A stretch of DNA of 64,000 bases from the NCBI GenBank assembly GCA_029718625.1, contig CM056377.1, forward strand, positions 105,908,585-105,972,584, in the 5' to 3' direction. Below are positions 23,726 to 35,655 of this stretch, in pieces. The notes beneath the pieces are model-generated. The model had not been told where the DNA came from and ran no database searches. It was given only the letters and a program-made list of their open reading frames with translations. How positions within the stretch are numbered: position 1 is the first letter of the stretch; each line of letters opens with the position of its first letter. A program made the position numbers and the translations under genes. Source of the DNA: Synaphobranchus kaupii (lineage: Eukaryota; Chordata; Actinopteri; Anguilliformes; Synaphobranchidae).

Positions 23726-24122
23726 GGTTTCCCCTCACTTTCCAGCAGTTCCAACAACTTTGGCAATCATTTTAGGTAAATTACATTTTCTCTTTCATGC
23801 TTTTTTGTGTATATTGTAGTGGTTTGTGTGGAATAAAATTCAGGTATGAAAACTAATCATCCAGAATGTGTCTAAATATTATTGGTATAAACAGTAATTA
23901 CATAATCCTGGTAGGCATTGTGCAGGGTGTAAGGGCAGGGAGATTGAGGAAGTGCTCCTCGTCTTCAACCCAGGTATTCTTACAGATAAATGCATGAGAG
24001 GGAATGATGAGGCCTAAAAACAATATATGACCACTATATTTGATTATACACGATGTATTGTATATATGTTTATGTATGATTGCATCTACGTGCATATATA
24101 TATATATGGATGTGTATATATA

Positions 24123-25653
24123 CACTACCCACAAAAAGTTAGGGATATTTGGCTTTCGGGTGAAATTTATGGAAAATGTACGTTCACGCTACAGTGATAT
24201 TATACGTATCATGAAAGTAGGGCATTTAAGTAGAAGCATGCAATGGTGATTTCCTCATCTCAAACAATTTATTGAAACAAAAGCCAACAACAGTGGTGGG
24301 TATACCACAACAAAAATGTCAATGTCTCAATAACTTGTCATGTGCCCTTGAGCATCAATTACAGCTTGACAACGACGTCTCATGCTGTTCACAAGTCGAC
24401 TTATTGTCTGCTGAGGCATGGCATCCCACTCTTCTTGAAGGGCGGCCCTCAGGTCATTGAGGTTCTGGGGTACAGAGTTACGAGCCTCTACACGGTGAGT
24501 CAGCTGATCCCATAGGTTTTCTATGGGATTCAGGTCTGGAGAAAGTGCAGGCCACTCCATTTGAGGTACCCCAGTCTCCAGCAGCCTTTCCCTAATGATG
24601 CGACCTCGATGAGCTGGAGCATTGTCGTCCATGAAGATGAAATTAGGCCTGTGTTGTTCATGCAGGGGCACAATGACTGGATTAATGATGTTATTCAGGT
24701 AGTATGGGCTTGTCACTGTACCATTCACAAAGTGTAGGGCAGTTCTGTATTGACTAGACACACCTGCCCACACTGTAACACCGCCACCACCAAAGGGTCG
24801 TCTGGTGACAACAGTGGCTGATGCATAGCGCTCTCCTTGACGTCTCCAACATCGTTGGCGGCCATCATTTCTGCTCAACGTGAATCGACTTTCATCAGAG
24901 AACAGCACTGAGGCCCACTGGTCCCTCGTCCAGCATAAATGCTCCCTGGCCCATGCAAGACGATGACGCCTGTGCCTGGTGGTGTGGTCAGGTACCCTTG
25001 CAGGTCATCTAGCACGCAGACCACGCTGATGTAAACGGTTTCGAATGGTCTGACGTGACACTTGGGTGCCTCTCACCTCCCTTAAATGTGCCTGGAGTTG
25101 AGTGGCATTCATCATCCGGTTCCGCAGGGCACTGTTCACAATGAAGCGGTCATCAGTGTGGGATGTGGCCAAAGGACGTCCACTTCTATGCCTTTCTGTG
25201 ACTCTTCCAGTCTCTCTGTATCTCTGTTGCAACCTGCTGATGACACTCTGTGACACTCTAAGCTCAGTGGCCACTTCCCTCTGAGAACATCCTGTTTGAA
25301 GCCTCGCAATGGCGAGGTACTGTTGATCGATTGTTAGGTGTCGTCTTGGTCTCATGATGTCAAAATGTGAACAGCATGATGAAGAGGACTGTTTAAATAC
25401 CAATTCTAATTGAACCAGGAAATTTATTGGTCGATTCATGGATCAAACACCTGTTGTGAATTTTGCCGTTCAGCTCCTTGTTAGAGAACAGCAAGTTGTG
25501 CAAAAAGTACTGAAACATTGAATAGTTGGACATGTGCATTCAAAAGTTTAGAGAAGGTCAAATTAATTTCACCTGTAAAGGTTATAGTGCATTTTAGGTT
25601 CATCCTGAAATTTCACCCGAAAGCCGAATATCCCTAACTTTTTGTGAGTAGTG
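24123..25653 (-). mobile_element. Near-complete Tc1-like transposon, 1531 bp
   Basis: Terminal inverted repeats of about 45 bp begin CACTACCCACAAAAAGTTAG on the left and CACTACTCACAAAAAGTTAG on the inverted right. They continue through GGCTTTCGGGTGAAATTT. TA flanks both sides (24121-24122 and 25654-25655). The transposase runs on the minus strand and is full length except for one stop codon. High similarity of the two ends suggests fairly recent activity. Confidence 0.97.
24327..25355 (-). pseudogene. Tc1-like transposase with one in-frame stop
   Basis: This enzyme cuts and pastes the transposon at TA sites. I chose the start at 25355 (MRPRRHLTIDQQ), which gives about 342 codons, the usual Tc1 length; an upstream ATG at 25439 adds 28 residues of weaker character. 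The N-terminal half has the paired-like helix-turn-helix region (CSQREVATELRVSQSVISRL), the hook motif SGRP, and a second helix-turn-helix region (TQVSRQTIRNRL). The catalytic half shows LFSDESRF, the DDNAPAH motif and [11 protein letters not shown], with 34 residues between the second Asp and the Glu, so DD34E. A single TGA at 25005-25007 separates the halves in the same frame, after GLRAR; a CGA-to-TGA change is the simplest cause. The protein is otherwise uninterrupted. Confidence 0.96.
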
Positions 25654-25655
25654 TA

Positions 25656-27429
25656 TGTATCACTACAGACCGCTGTATGGCCAGAGTAAAAAGGCCCTGT
25701 TCTGACTTTATGTGAGTGTGATATTCTGTGCCGGGCAATCGCTTTGACCGGCTCATGACGCGCTTACATAAAGATGGTATTCTGTATAGGGGGGTTTGGG
25801 CCAGTTCGCAAAACAAGTCTAAACCAGAACCAGCACACACACACCAATATACTCACACATAGGCCTCTCACCATCAAGGACACAGGGGCAGACATACGCA
25901 CACCGGAATCAGGGGCCCAGCCACATTTTTTATTGATATTGGAAGGATCTGAGTGAGAGAAGACTCTCTCAGCCTTCCAGAAAGATCTGCCTAGCTTATC
26001 AAGCTGAAGTGTCAAAAAAGATATATATTCACGCAGTTGTGCTCATTAACTTACAAAAAGGCCTTCAGTTACCTAGCCTGGGCCCATCCTAATCTAGATG
26101 TCAAAATGAGATATAGTCACAAGTATGTGCTCATCTTCGTACAAAGGACCATTCAGATGCATTTATAGGTTTATATATTTATATATTTTTCTGCTTCAAA
26201 ATAGAAGGACATGGACACGCACATAGGAAAAATGAACACACACACTTCTTTAAGTCTAAAAGTTTCTGGCTGCAGACCTCTCAAGGCAAGGAGGCCCAGC
26301 TTGGGGTTTTTTGTCTGATAATGTTCAAGGACGAAGAGGAAAAGTTTTAAAATGAGTGTATGTGAACATTCAAGGATTATATTAGAGAAAATGTTGGCTT
26401 ATATTTCTTAACACATTCACATGTACACAGTGGTCTGAAAAAATAAAACTTATAGTTTGCATACTCGAGTCTGTCAGATTGAGGGGAGCAATAAGTATTA
26501 ATTTATATCTGTATGGGCAACAGAGCTATTCAGTGTGTCCTCAGTCCTACAGTAGTCGACGGCCTGATGTTCTTTTCACAAACTGATCGCTGATTGCCAC
26601 CATAGGCTGTATGAAAATACAGTAACTACAACATAACACAAGCACTATATATCATGTCTTGTGAACACTGTTAGATCAATATAAACAGGTAAAAGTTTGC
26701 ATAACAAGTAAATTATATCAAAGGTTCTCAAAATTGGTAGATGAAAATTAACTGCAATTTTGATCAGATCACTTTACTGTTCACATATGCTGTAGAAACA
26801 CTTCCCTAAACAAATCCTAAGGAACTCATTAAGTGCTTTCTGGCAGTGAAGGAGAAAACTAGTGTTTTGTACGACTTAGAGGAAATAATTGTGTGAAGTA
26901 ACCAGTGCTTTCTAGATTTGTGTAACAGTATTGAAATTACATTGATTAAAGGGGAAATGTGGTGAGCTGTACTTTAAAACTGTGTTGCTAGTAAAGGAAT
27001 TCTGTAAGAATGATCTATTGTACAATTACATTACACATTCTAGAGATATTTGTTTGTTCCATAACCTGAAACTCAGCTGTTATTTGTATCACACAAACTA
27101 TTATTAATGCTTACTAATATTGTATTCCATATTTCACATGTTAAATGTAAGGAGAAATTAACTACAATCAATAGTCTCTGTATTACATGTGTCATATGCA
27201 TTTAGTTAATTTTTGGTTTCTGAGTATACTCATTTCTGTTACTTTATTGTACTTTTATTGTTTTAACCTAGTAGATCATTGTAATGATCACTTATTGAAC
27301 TAGAATGGTCAAACCATGGCCAGGCCATTTCCTATATAATTAAATCATAGCATTTCATCAAACTACAGTAAAAATAAATGCCATATGTAATGCTTAATTA
27401 AAATGTTGTATTATGAAAAAGAAAAAGGG
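25656..27429. other. Gene-free stretch with a diverged tandem pair
   Basis: Around 26003-26066 and 26094-26156 two segments share GTCAAAAxGATATA, GTGCTCAT and ACAAAxGG in order, consistent with an old tandem duplication of about 91 bp. The rest is AT-rich, without a recognised gene. Confidence 0.45.
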
Positions 27430-27710
27430 CATGGGGACCCCTGGTGTAGGATTTCAGAGGATGGGACCTGCCCCTGGGAAGAGGCAAAGTAATGCTCCAA
27501 GTAGGTAGAGATAAGGACAGGATAAAAGGCTTGGTAATTCAAAATGAGGGGGGCTTTTTACGATTGCTGAGATTGAATATGTGTTGGTCTGCGCAGACCA
27601 GCCCGGGGGTTTTTTTGTATGTCATTATTGAATCATATGCAATAAACCTGATTGCATCAGACTCTGAAGATCATGGTTGTTTTTCTTGAAGAAACACTCA
27701 ACTGTGTGGG
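27430..27710 (+). mobile_element. Possible solo LTR of retroviral type
   Basis: The block has an LTR-like layout: a TATA-like GGATAAAAGGC near 27519, a perfect 16-bp palindrome TGGTCTGCGCAGACCA (27585-27600), then GCCCGGGGG, a T run and an AATAAA signal near 27640. TG (TGTAGGATTT) and CA (AAGAAACA) candidate ends exist, but I found no matching target duplication. No gag, pol or env remnant is nearby. A non-LTR explanation remains possible. Confidence 0.35.
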
Positions 27711-29499
27711 AGAAACTCCCCAGTCTATGTGGCCTGGACTGGGGTCATATTTTTCTTCGATATTTGGGATTTCTTGTTTTACTGTTTGGAAAATTACTCC
27801 TGGAACCTGGATCTATAGCAACTATTCGGCTGCCATTCACTCTAATCTACATAGCTACACAATATTATTGTAGCGCGGCGATAGCAGCTAAGCGACCGAA
27901 TAAAGGAGCGTAGACACACGGCTTGCTTTGATAGCCAACTGGCCCAGTTTTAATGCCTGCCGAATGGCTCACAAAACTAACCCGAGGTTGACTATGCCGC
28001 TGACACAACTGCATGGGTGGCTATCCCTAGCTCATCTGACCAGCATGCTGTAAACATCCCAATTCCTATCCTGCTGGTCCACATCCTAAACTTTCCCCAG
28101 TGCAACTCCTCTAGCATAAAGGCTCCCACTCACCTACTAGTAGCCATTTACTGTCTACAGCGGCATCTCCCTCATAATTCCTCATTAACACAGAACACAA
28201 TATTCTCCCTCCCGTCCCACAGTCCATATTCCCCAGCCACAGCATTACATTATTTCCAAACTTAATAAATACTGCACCCATAACCACAAAATGCTTAGCA
28301 TTTTTATGCATATTATGTATACACTGTATGTGACGATTCTGACAAATTTATTCTGTTGCAAATTTCTGAATGGCACAGCCTCTTCTTTAATTTGAAATTT
28401 AAACCATGGATGTGCAGTGAATAGTTTAGATATTGTCACTTAAATGAGACAAGTAAAAACTATGAACATTGCTTCTAATGGGCCAAAGTTAATAGGCTTA
28501 ATAGCAAGGCTTACATTGTTGTGTAGATTTGTTCCAAAGTAAAGTGAAGGAACAAGCTAAAGAGACAATGGGTTTTCTCTGTATTGTTTTTGTAAAAAAA
28601 AAAAATTTCTTTGCTTCTGCAAGCAACAAAAACAACCTGAATTGTATTTAGCACACCCATTAAAAATAAATATCACTGGAAGCATGAGTATGTGTTTATT
28701 TTCTTTTTACTACAACCTTAAAGGCCGACCCAGTAATTTTGGTTGCTAATCAACAAAAATTTTGTGCATGGCAACTAAGTACCTCGGTGGATCATGGTTC
28801 TCATTTTTTTTTTTTTATGTAATCAGTCTGAATACAATACGATAAAACCATAACCTTAAAAGGTTAAATTACATGGTCCTTTCTCTTATTGACGAGCAAC
28901 AACAATCACTTGCATGTTTATCCTTTGTTCACGTATTGTGATCAAAGTAAAATTTAGATATGTACATTTTCACTATATTTTCAGTTTCTCTATATTATAA
29001 AATCCAAGCCTTTTATATAGATCATATTTGCAAGGCATGGATGTGACAGCTCAATTTTTTTTTTTTTATCTGAAAATATACAGTAGCAATAAACTGATTT
29101 TGTGGACTAAAGCAGCACATTATTCCTTCAAAAAATAATTTAGAAAAATACAATAAATGTTATCAACTATTGGAAGGCAATTTTCGGAAGTGCGTAAGAG
29201 TAGATCGGAGGGAGCAGAATCAAAGGAAAGACAAACCTGTAAATGACAGTCAGTGACTTATTAAAATGACAGAGACCAAATGACATTCCTGAGAGTCAAT
29301 GGCTTATCTGCATAGATCAAAATCCCATTTGTATTCAATGCATGAAATCCAATGCAATTAACCTGTTGCCTCTCTCCTCACACTTAAGAAATCATTAGGG
29401 GTTTTGCAGATTACTGCAATTTGCTCTGGTTATGGGAGGTTTCTTTTAATAGTCCCAAATATAAAGGCCTGAAAATGCAGGAGGATGAAGGATGTTTTG

Positions 29500-29500
<1 letters not shown>
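27711..29500. other. Gene-free AT-rich stretch
   Basis: Several homopolymer T or A runs (about 28595, 28808 and 29056). No gene or paired termini recognised. Confidence 0.5.

Positions 29501-29501
<1 letters not shown>

Positions 29502-29541
<40 letters not shown>
29502..29541 (+). repeat. (GT)20 microsatellite
   Basis: Uninterrupted GT dinucleotide run of about 40 bases. Confidence 0.97.
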
Positions 29542-29542
<1 letters not shown>

Positions 29543-30199
29543 ACTTGTGTCTTTCTGATTATGGTTATAGGGTATTATTACTTACAAAATTTGAGATATA
29601 TACAAAGTCAGTCCACAGAAATATTGGATTCAAGAATACATTAAAAAGGACAATGTTACAAAGAACAGAAGTATTTGCTTGTACTGTACATATCTATTCC
29701 ACAAGTCAGTATAAATATAACTATTTGATTTAATTTGATTGATTTATTTGCACATAAGATATGTAAAAAAGCATTTAAATAGCGTGGAACTACAAACAAA
29801 CAGAATGTGCAGGTAAGGTAAAATAAACCCCATGGGGTCTATTACATTACCTAAACATTCTAAATAGATTCACAACACAAAATAATCAACTAGATAAACT
29901 TCAGTTTCTTTGATAACTGTAAATAAATTAACCTTAAAAAATTGTTTTAAAAAGCAAAGCGAGGGAGACAGAAAGTAGGAGAGAAGCAGTGGCACAGCAC
30001 ATATACATGCTGTTTAACCACTTAAAGTGTAAATTAGATTTTGTTGCACAAATATATGACTGCATTCACAATAAACAAACTTGGCTATAATTTTTTTTTT
30101 TAATGATAATAAGTACGATCATAGATTAGATGTTTTACAATGATCCATAAGATTATTATAAAAAATTTTGCACTTATATTTTCACGTTTTAATTTAATC

Positions 30200-30272
30200 T
30201 CTGCTTACTGTAAAGCACTTTGAGCTGCAAGTCATTGTATGAAAGGTGTTGTACAAATAAAGTTTATTATAT
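30200..30272 (+). mobile_element. L2-type LINE 3' tail fragment
   Basis: GTAAAGCACTTTGAGCTGCA, then TGAAAGGTGTTGTACAAATA and AAGTTTATTATAT, match the 3' end of the L2 element at 8470-11222. Upstream sequence is not recognisably LINE. Confidence 0.7.
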
Positions 30273-30369
30273 CTGTGGTATTTGATAGAACATTGACAAA
30301 ATTGGTATTTTAATAATAATATGTTATAAGATCTGAAACAGGGAAAAATACTTTTAATTCATCAACAGA

Positions 30370-30939
30370 TTAATACCCATTGTATAGAACTCTATGGGGA
30401 AAAAAGTCAGGAGAAGAAACGCTTGAAGTGATCCATCCACATCTACTCCATATCTGGCCGCAGAGTGATGGTTTGGGGCTCGTTTGATACCTTAGACCCT
30501 GGATGACTCACCATTTAGCCAGTCATGTGTTCCATACTGTACCAGTGTAATTTACTGCTGAATCAAGTCTCATCCCCCAATTCCCATAGAGATCCATTCA
30601 AATGCAGAGAGGTTATAGTATCGCTTGTAACAGTACCTGAAAATAAGATATCGAGAGTCTTTTGATATTGATGGGTCACAGACTTAAGGAAGTAACAGCA
30701 TGCAAAGGATATGCGACCAAATATTAAATATGATAATTAAATACATATGATCCAAGGGTTCACAAAGCATTTAACGTTGGATAATTTTGCTACATAAATA
30801 AATGATAAAAGAATATATGTTTTTTGTTGAGCTGGGTTCACTTTATCAAGTTTTAGGACTTAGATGATCACATTTTAGATCAAAGTTATGCAGATAGACA
30901 GAAAATTCTAAAGGGTTCACAAACTTTCTAGCACCACTG
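30370..30939. mobile_element. Tc1-like element fragment with one terminus
   Basis: The right end, read inverted, starts CAGTGGTGCTAGAAAGTTTG and is followed by TA (30940-30941). This is a known kind of teleost Tc1 end, different from those at 43248 and 49367. The interior (30383-30760) is the same module found in both arms of 49367-50534 and in part at 45100-45240. It includes GAGTGATGGTTTGGGGCTCG, which reads RVMVWGS, similar to a Tc1 transposase motif. The left terminus is missing. Confidence 0.7.
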
Positions 30940-30941
30940 TA

Positions 30942-33534
30942 CATGTTAAAACCTAATATCTCAGGTGTTGTAGCACAAATTACCAAGCCACTTGGCAGAT
31001 CAACTCATCTCATCAATATCTCGACATAAAACAAATATGGGAAAGATTTGTTAAGCCGTTTTCATACAATTAAATACATTAAAAATTTGCATTTAGATTA
31101 AGATTTATTTCGCCCTACCTGAAATTCTACAATTATAATTGCTAAAGTAGACATAGCTACATGTCGGGCTTGACATGGACTAATGCTTTTGACAGGTGAC
31201 ATTTCTGTTTATTGTACAGTTTTTAAATAAACTTTTATAATTCGACGACACCATAAATGAATTGTCCATTAACTTAACATTGGGGCATAAATTTGATAGC
31301 AACCGAAGGCTAATTGAAAGTTCAAACTACCGTTACAACAGTCTTGTGCATTGTGAGATTTCTTACTCCTCGCTCTGTCTCTGAAGCTAGCCTGAGCCTC
31401 TCATACTGCCACAGGAAAGAAACCAGCCTGTATTTAAACTAAAAGTGTGAAAATCGACTCGAGAGAGCAAGGAGGATAATGTTATTTTGTTAAAGGATAT
31501 TTTGCCAGGTCAGCGATCACAGCAGTTCTACACAACTCTGACAACACAGCACCAACTAACTGTAGCTAACGTTAACTTAGCTAGCTACGGTTACCGAGTG
31601 ACAAAGCTAGAAAGAATACAGCTACTATCTAACTTCACTAGCGACATAAAAACAAATGTACAGTATGTTAACTTAGCTATTAACGTTAGCCTACTCCTTT
31701 CAAACATGTCTACAATATTATCTGTAATGTTAATGAAGCTACAAGCACCACACCGTGTGAGCTATCAACTAACGTTAGCTAACATTACAACATTAGTAAC
31801 ATTACAAGCCCCACATGGAACTCAGTGGGTTTGATTTAGTGAACCAGTGCGCTGTTACGCCCACATTGTTGACGCTCCCCGGCGAAGATGGGCAAAGGAG
31901 GGGCTTTCTTGTTTATTTAAATCGAACAGGAACTGGCTCAAACATGGCCAGAGACCCTCTGCCAGGGGGAGACAACAATTATTGGTCTAAAACACGTAAC
32001 GCCTGGGGTCTTGACAGAGAAACCACAGGCTGTTTTGGGCTGTATTTTTTGAGTGGAAGTCAATGGCGAAGATCCCTTAGCACCCTGAACAAGCTTCTGT
32101 TTTGTGGACACTGGACACTGTTCGTAACATAATAAATTGACTGCCTTGTCACTCACCTTCAACATGTTTGTCATCACATATTCATTTTGGAGCGAGCTAT
32201 GTTGTGTCTACTACGGGAAAAATACTGTTTTGTGAGATGAGAGACAGTTGCAGCAGTTAGAATTCATTTACAACACTACAGGCCCAGCGTCTCGGAGCAA
32301 GCAGCCAAACTGTGGGTTAAGTATGTGAAATCGATTGCTCCATGCCTGTATACCATTGTTTAATCATAAAAAATAAATCGGTGTTATGTTGTGTGTCTGT
32401 TTGTTAGAGAATCCGTTTTTGAAAGGATGTTTAACGTAACTGATACCATAGCTAGCTAGCTAATTAGCTACAAAGCTAAACATCCAAATTTGCGCTTTTT
32501 TCTACTCTTGGAATTGTATTCCACAAACATTCTACTAAAACATCAGTGTATAGATCACATCGCCATGCCAAGTCTATGTGCAGCTATAACATTAAAGTGT
32601 AATAATAGGTCAAGACAAGGACTTTTAAAAAATGTTTTTTTATTTCCTTCCTATGATTTGCAGTAGGCCCACGTTACATAAGCTAGCTAGGTAGCACCTG
32701 TAAAAATGGTTTCTCTTCCTAATGGAGTGATAATATCATAAATGGTCGTTTTTCTGTCTTTCAAAATATTAACGGGTGTGTGCAGTACCAAATTGCCAAA
32801 TGCCATTGATAACTGTCGAAAAACTCTGAAGAGTCTCACTGACGTCAATGATTTGAAACGATTGGCTAGCAATGGTGCACATGATTCAAGCTGGCCGTTA
32901 CGCTTTTCGCAATGCAAAAGTCTCCCATCTCCCCCTATATAAGAAAATCTCTGACATGGCTCAACAAGCCGACCCAGCCGTAATCGCTGTGAGGTCGTCG
33001 TCATCGTAACATTACGCCACCCGACGCATCAAGAGTACGCTGGTTCTTTTAAATTGAATTTAAATCAATGCTAATCCGGTTAACCTGGTCCATGCTCGGG
33101 CGCTTCATCAAACCCACCCCGTTGGCAAATTACAACATTATATTGTGGCCAATCAAGGCCCCTGATCAGTCGAGGCCCTGGGCTTCAGCCCATATAAGCC
33201 TGTGCATTAAAGCGCCCAGATTGTCATTCTGAAACAGGAAAGGGCCTTCTCCAAACTGTTGCCACAAAGTTGGAAACTCTATATATCTGTTGTTTTTTTG
33301 TCATGATTCAATCTGTTTTATTTTGAATGTTATGAAATTTGTAATGTTATGTTATTATTATGTTATAGGCTATGTTATGATATTTGTCATGTTATTTGAT
33401 CTTATTCTGGTCTATTTGGGTGCTCTCGAGGCACATTGATTGAACTTTCTAGCGGTATGTAGCTATACATTTTCTAGTGATGTGTAATCTTCAGTTATGT
33501 TTATTCAACATTCAAGTGGATGTTTTGCCAGGTC
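30942..33534. other. Gene-free stretch with a possible promoter-like block
   Basis: Repeated TAACGTTAGCTAGC-type words give long open frames (such as 31487-31834) with no domain. No transposon termini recognised. A promoter-like arrangement is listed separately at 32840-32943. Confidence 0.5.
32840..32943 (+). promoter_or_regulatory. CRE plus TATA box arrangement, candidate promoter
   Basis: A perfect palindromic CRE TGACGTCA (32840-32847) lies about 90 bp upstream of TATATAAG (32936-32943). I see no transcript evidence and no convincing open frame downstream. The motifs may be chance. Confidence 0.2.
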
Positions 33535-33589
33535 AGTATGAAATATATGAAAACATGATGAGTAGTAGTCGATAAGATTTCAGTCATAG

Positions 33590-35108
33590 TGTAACGTTCC
33601 GTTCCCCTCCTGTCCTTTTCCGTGTTTTCCCTTTTTCCCTCCGTGTCATGTGGGATTCCCCTGTCCATGTTTTCCCCGTTGCTGCAGGCTGGGCGTTTCC
33701 CTTCTGCTTGTCTCTCGGTTTCCCACTTTGGTTTCCACCTATCTCTTTCCCCTCTCGTGGCTTCCATTCCGCACCTGGTTTATTGTCAATCACTCTCAGT
33801 TACATTCCTCACGTGTTCGTCTTTGATTTCAATTTCACTCCCCTACTTAAACCCCCGTCTGGCTGCTAGTCGGCGCCAGTTCGTTAACTAACTTACGTCG
33901 TGTGTTTCCTGGTCTTCTAGTTATTATCCTGTTTACTGAATGCATGGTTGCGGATTTAAACCCGTCAGCTTTCAGTTTTCCCTACCCTCCAGTCTGGTTG
34001 CTATCTAGCCCTAACATTTGCTGCATGCTTTGTTTTCTAACCTGTCTCCCTCTAATTACCAGCTGTTCCTGCTTCTACCAGTCTGTAGCTGTTAGTCTGC
34101 GTGTGTGTGTGTTACGGTGCCCCCAACTCCAGCTCGCAGTGCGTCCGCAGTTGGGTGTCTGCCTCGCTATCCTGCAGTGGTTCCTGTCCGGCCGAGGCAA
34201 ATCCCCTTTGCCGCGGTTACGGTCCCAGGTTCCTCAGCTAACCAGCTACCCCAACCGGCCTCAGCTGAGCTCCACCACACAGCTCTACCCAGCCGGGCTC
34301 TGCCGGTACCCTACCTCAGTATCCAGCCCAGTACCTGTTGGACCTCCCGGTCCAGTTCCTGTCCAGTTCCGGTGCTACGTGCACTTCCAGTTAAAGTCCA
34401 GTTCCGGCTTGGAACAATCCCGTTGTTCCTGCTATCCAGTTCCAGTTGGACCTCCCGGTCCAGTTCCTGTCCAGTTCCGGTGCTACGTGCACTTCCAGTT
34501 TAAGTCCAGTTCCGGCTTGGAACAATCCCGTTGTTCCTGCTATCCAGTTCCAGTTGGGCCTCCCGGTCCAGTTCCTGTCCAGTTCCGGTGCTACGTGCAC
34601 TTCCAGTTAAAGTCCAGTTCCGGCTTGGAACAATCCCGTTGTTCCTGCTATCCAGTTCCAGTTGGACCTCCCGGTCCAGTTCCTGTCCAGTTCCGGTGCT
34701 ACGTGCACTTCCAGTTAAAGTCCAGTTCCGGCTTGGAACAATCCCGTTGTTCCTGCTATCCAGTTCCAGTTGGACCTCCTGGTCCAGTTCCAGTCCAGTT
34801 CCGGTGTTGAGTGCACCTCCAGAGTAAAGTCCAGTTCCGGTTTGGAACAAGCCCGCTGATTCCGTGGTCCAGTTCCTGAGTGGACCTCCAGTCCAGTACA
34901 GTCCAGTTCCGGCTTGGAACTCACCTCCTGTACTCAAGTCCAGCTCCGGCTTGGAGCAGTTCGTATTGAACTTACTCACCCTGTGTAATACTGTGTTTCT
35001 CTTCTGTACAGCTTTGGGACTACCCCAAAGCTTAAATAAAAACCCCTTGCTGTTTAATCTGCCTCCTGGTCGTTGCACTTGGGTCCAGCCCGTATTTGGT
35101 TCGTAACA
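33590..35108 (+). mobile_element. Solo LTR with internal minisatellite, 1519 bp
   Basis: The sequence starts TGTAACGTTCCG and ends TTCGTAACA, and CATAG is repeated on both sides (33585-33589 and 35109-35113). This is the 5-bp target duplication of an LTR retroelement. The paralogous repeat at 59.9 kb shows the empty site with a single CATAG. A plus-strand AATAAA lies near 35033. No gag or pol is present. Long open frames on both strands (33902-34810 plus, 34500-35237 minus) come from the 108-bp units and are not convincing genes. Confidence 0.88.
34396..34870 (+). repeat. 108-bp tandem repeat, about 4.4 units
   Basis: GTCCAGTTCCGG begins units at 34396, 34504, 34612, 34720 and, after one inserted base, 34829. 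The first four are nearly identical. Because 108 is a multiple of three, the plus frame repeats a 36-residue unit (SGLEQSRCSCYPVPVGPPGP and so on). Inside each unit CAGTTCC recurs, hinting at a shorter ancestral repeat. Confidence 0.95.
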
Positions 35109-35655
35109 CATAGCATAACATGTAGGCCTAAATGTCATACATTGGAGTTCAAAGGGTAGAAATAAAAACAATAGGTCAAAGTATACAATGAATAGCCTAA
35201 TGCAATCACAGCATACAGCAATTGTACATCTACTCATACAGCGTTTGATAGCTTTAGAATACTTCGAAAAAAGATTTGAAATGTAAACAGATTGAAAGAT
35301 TTAGATCCACCTTTCAAAAGCTATCTACCAATATTATCACCTGTTAGCTATCAATATTGGTATGAGGCATGAGGAAAAGAGAAATAGCCTACACAAAAGT
35401 GCAGTGGGGAAATACAAAGCCTTTTCGTACAGGTCACTATCATGGGTGGCAGCAGATACTCTAAGAGTATGAATTAGGCCCTTTGAGAGAAGGTTTGAAC
35501 CAATCTGCCCAGTAATGAGTACATGTTGTTTGAAATACAGTAGACCAACATAGCTCCAGAACTGTATAGCAGTCAGATATAAAAAACGGAGTACTGGAAA
35601 TCCCTGATAGTGCAGAGAGCTGAAGTTTGGCGTGGTGGTGCTCATTTGAATTTCC

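Larger units (their letters stand above)
33535..35655 (-). repeat. Unclassified interspersed repeat split by an LTR
   Basis: The parts 33535-33589 and 35109-35655 together align, in inverted orientation, with 59405-59995. Shared blocks include ATGAAATATATGAAA, CATAGCATAACATGTAGGCC, AGCTATCAATATTGGTATGA and ATACTCTAAGAGTAT. No inverted termini are obvious, so the class is unknown. Confidence 0.8.

Noticed and set aside
31487..32132. Open frames of 115 and 105 codons
   Set aside because: Built from repeated TAACGTTAGC-type words; no domain, no splice-site context, no homology I recognise.
33902..35237. Long open frames of 302 codons (plus) and 245 codons (minus) overlapping each other
   Set aside because: They arise from the 108-bp tandem units inside a solo LTR; the period is divisible by three, so stops are absent on both strands. 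No domain is recognised.
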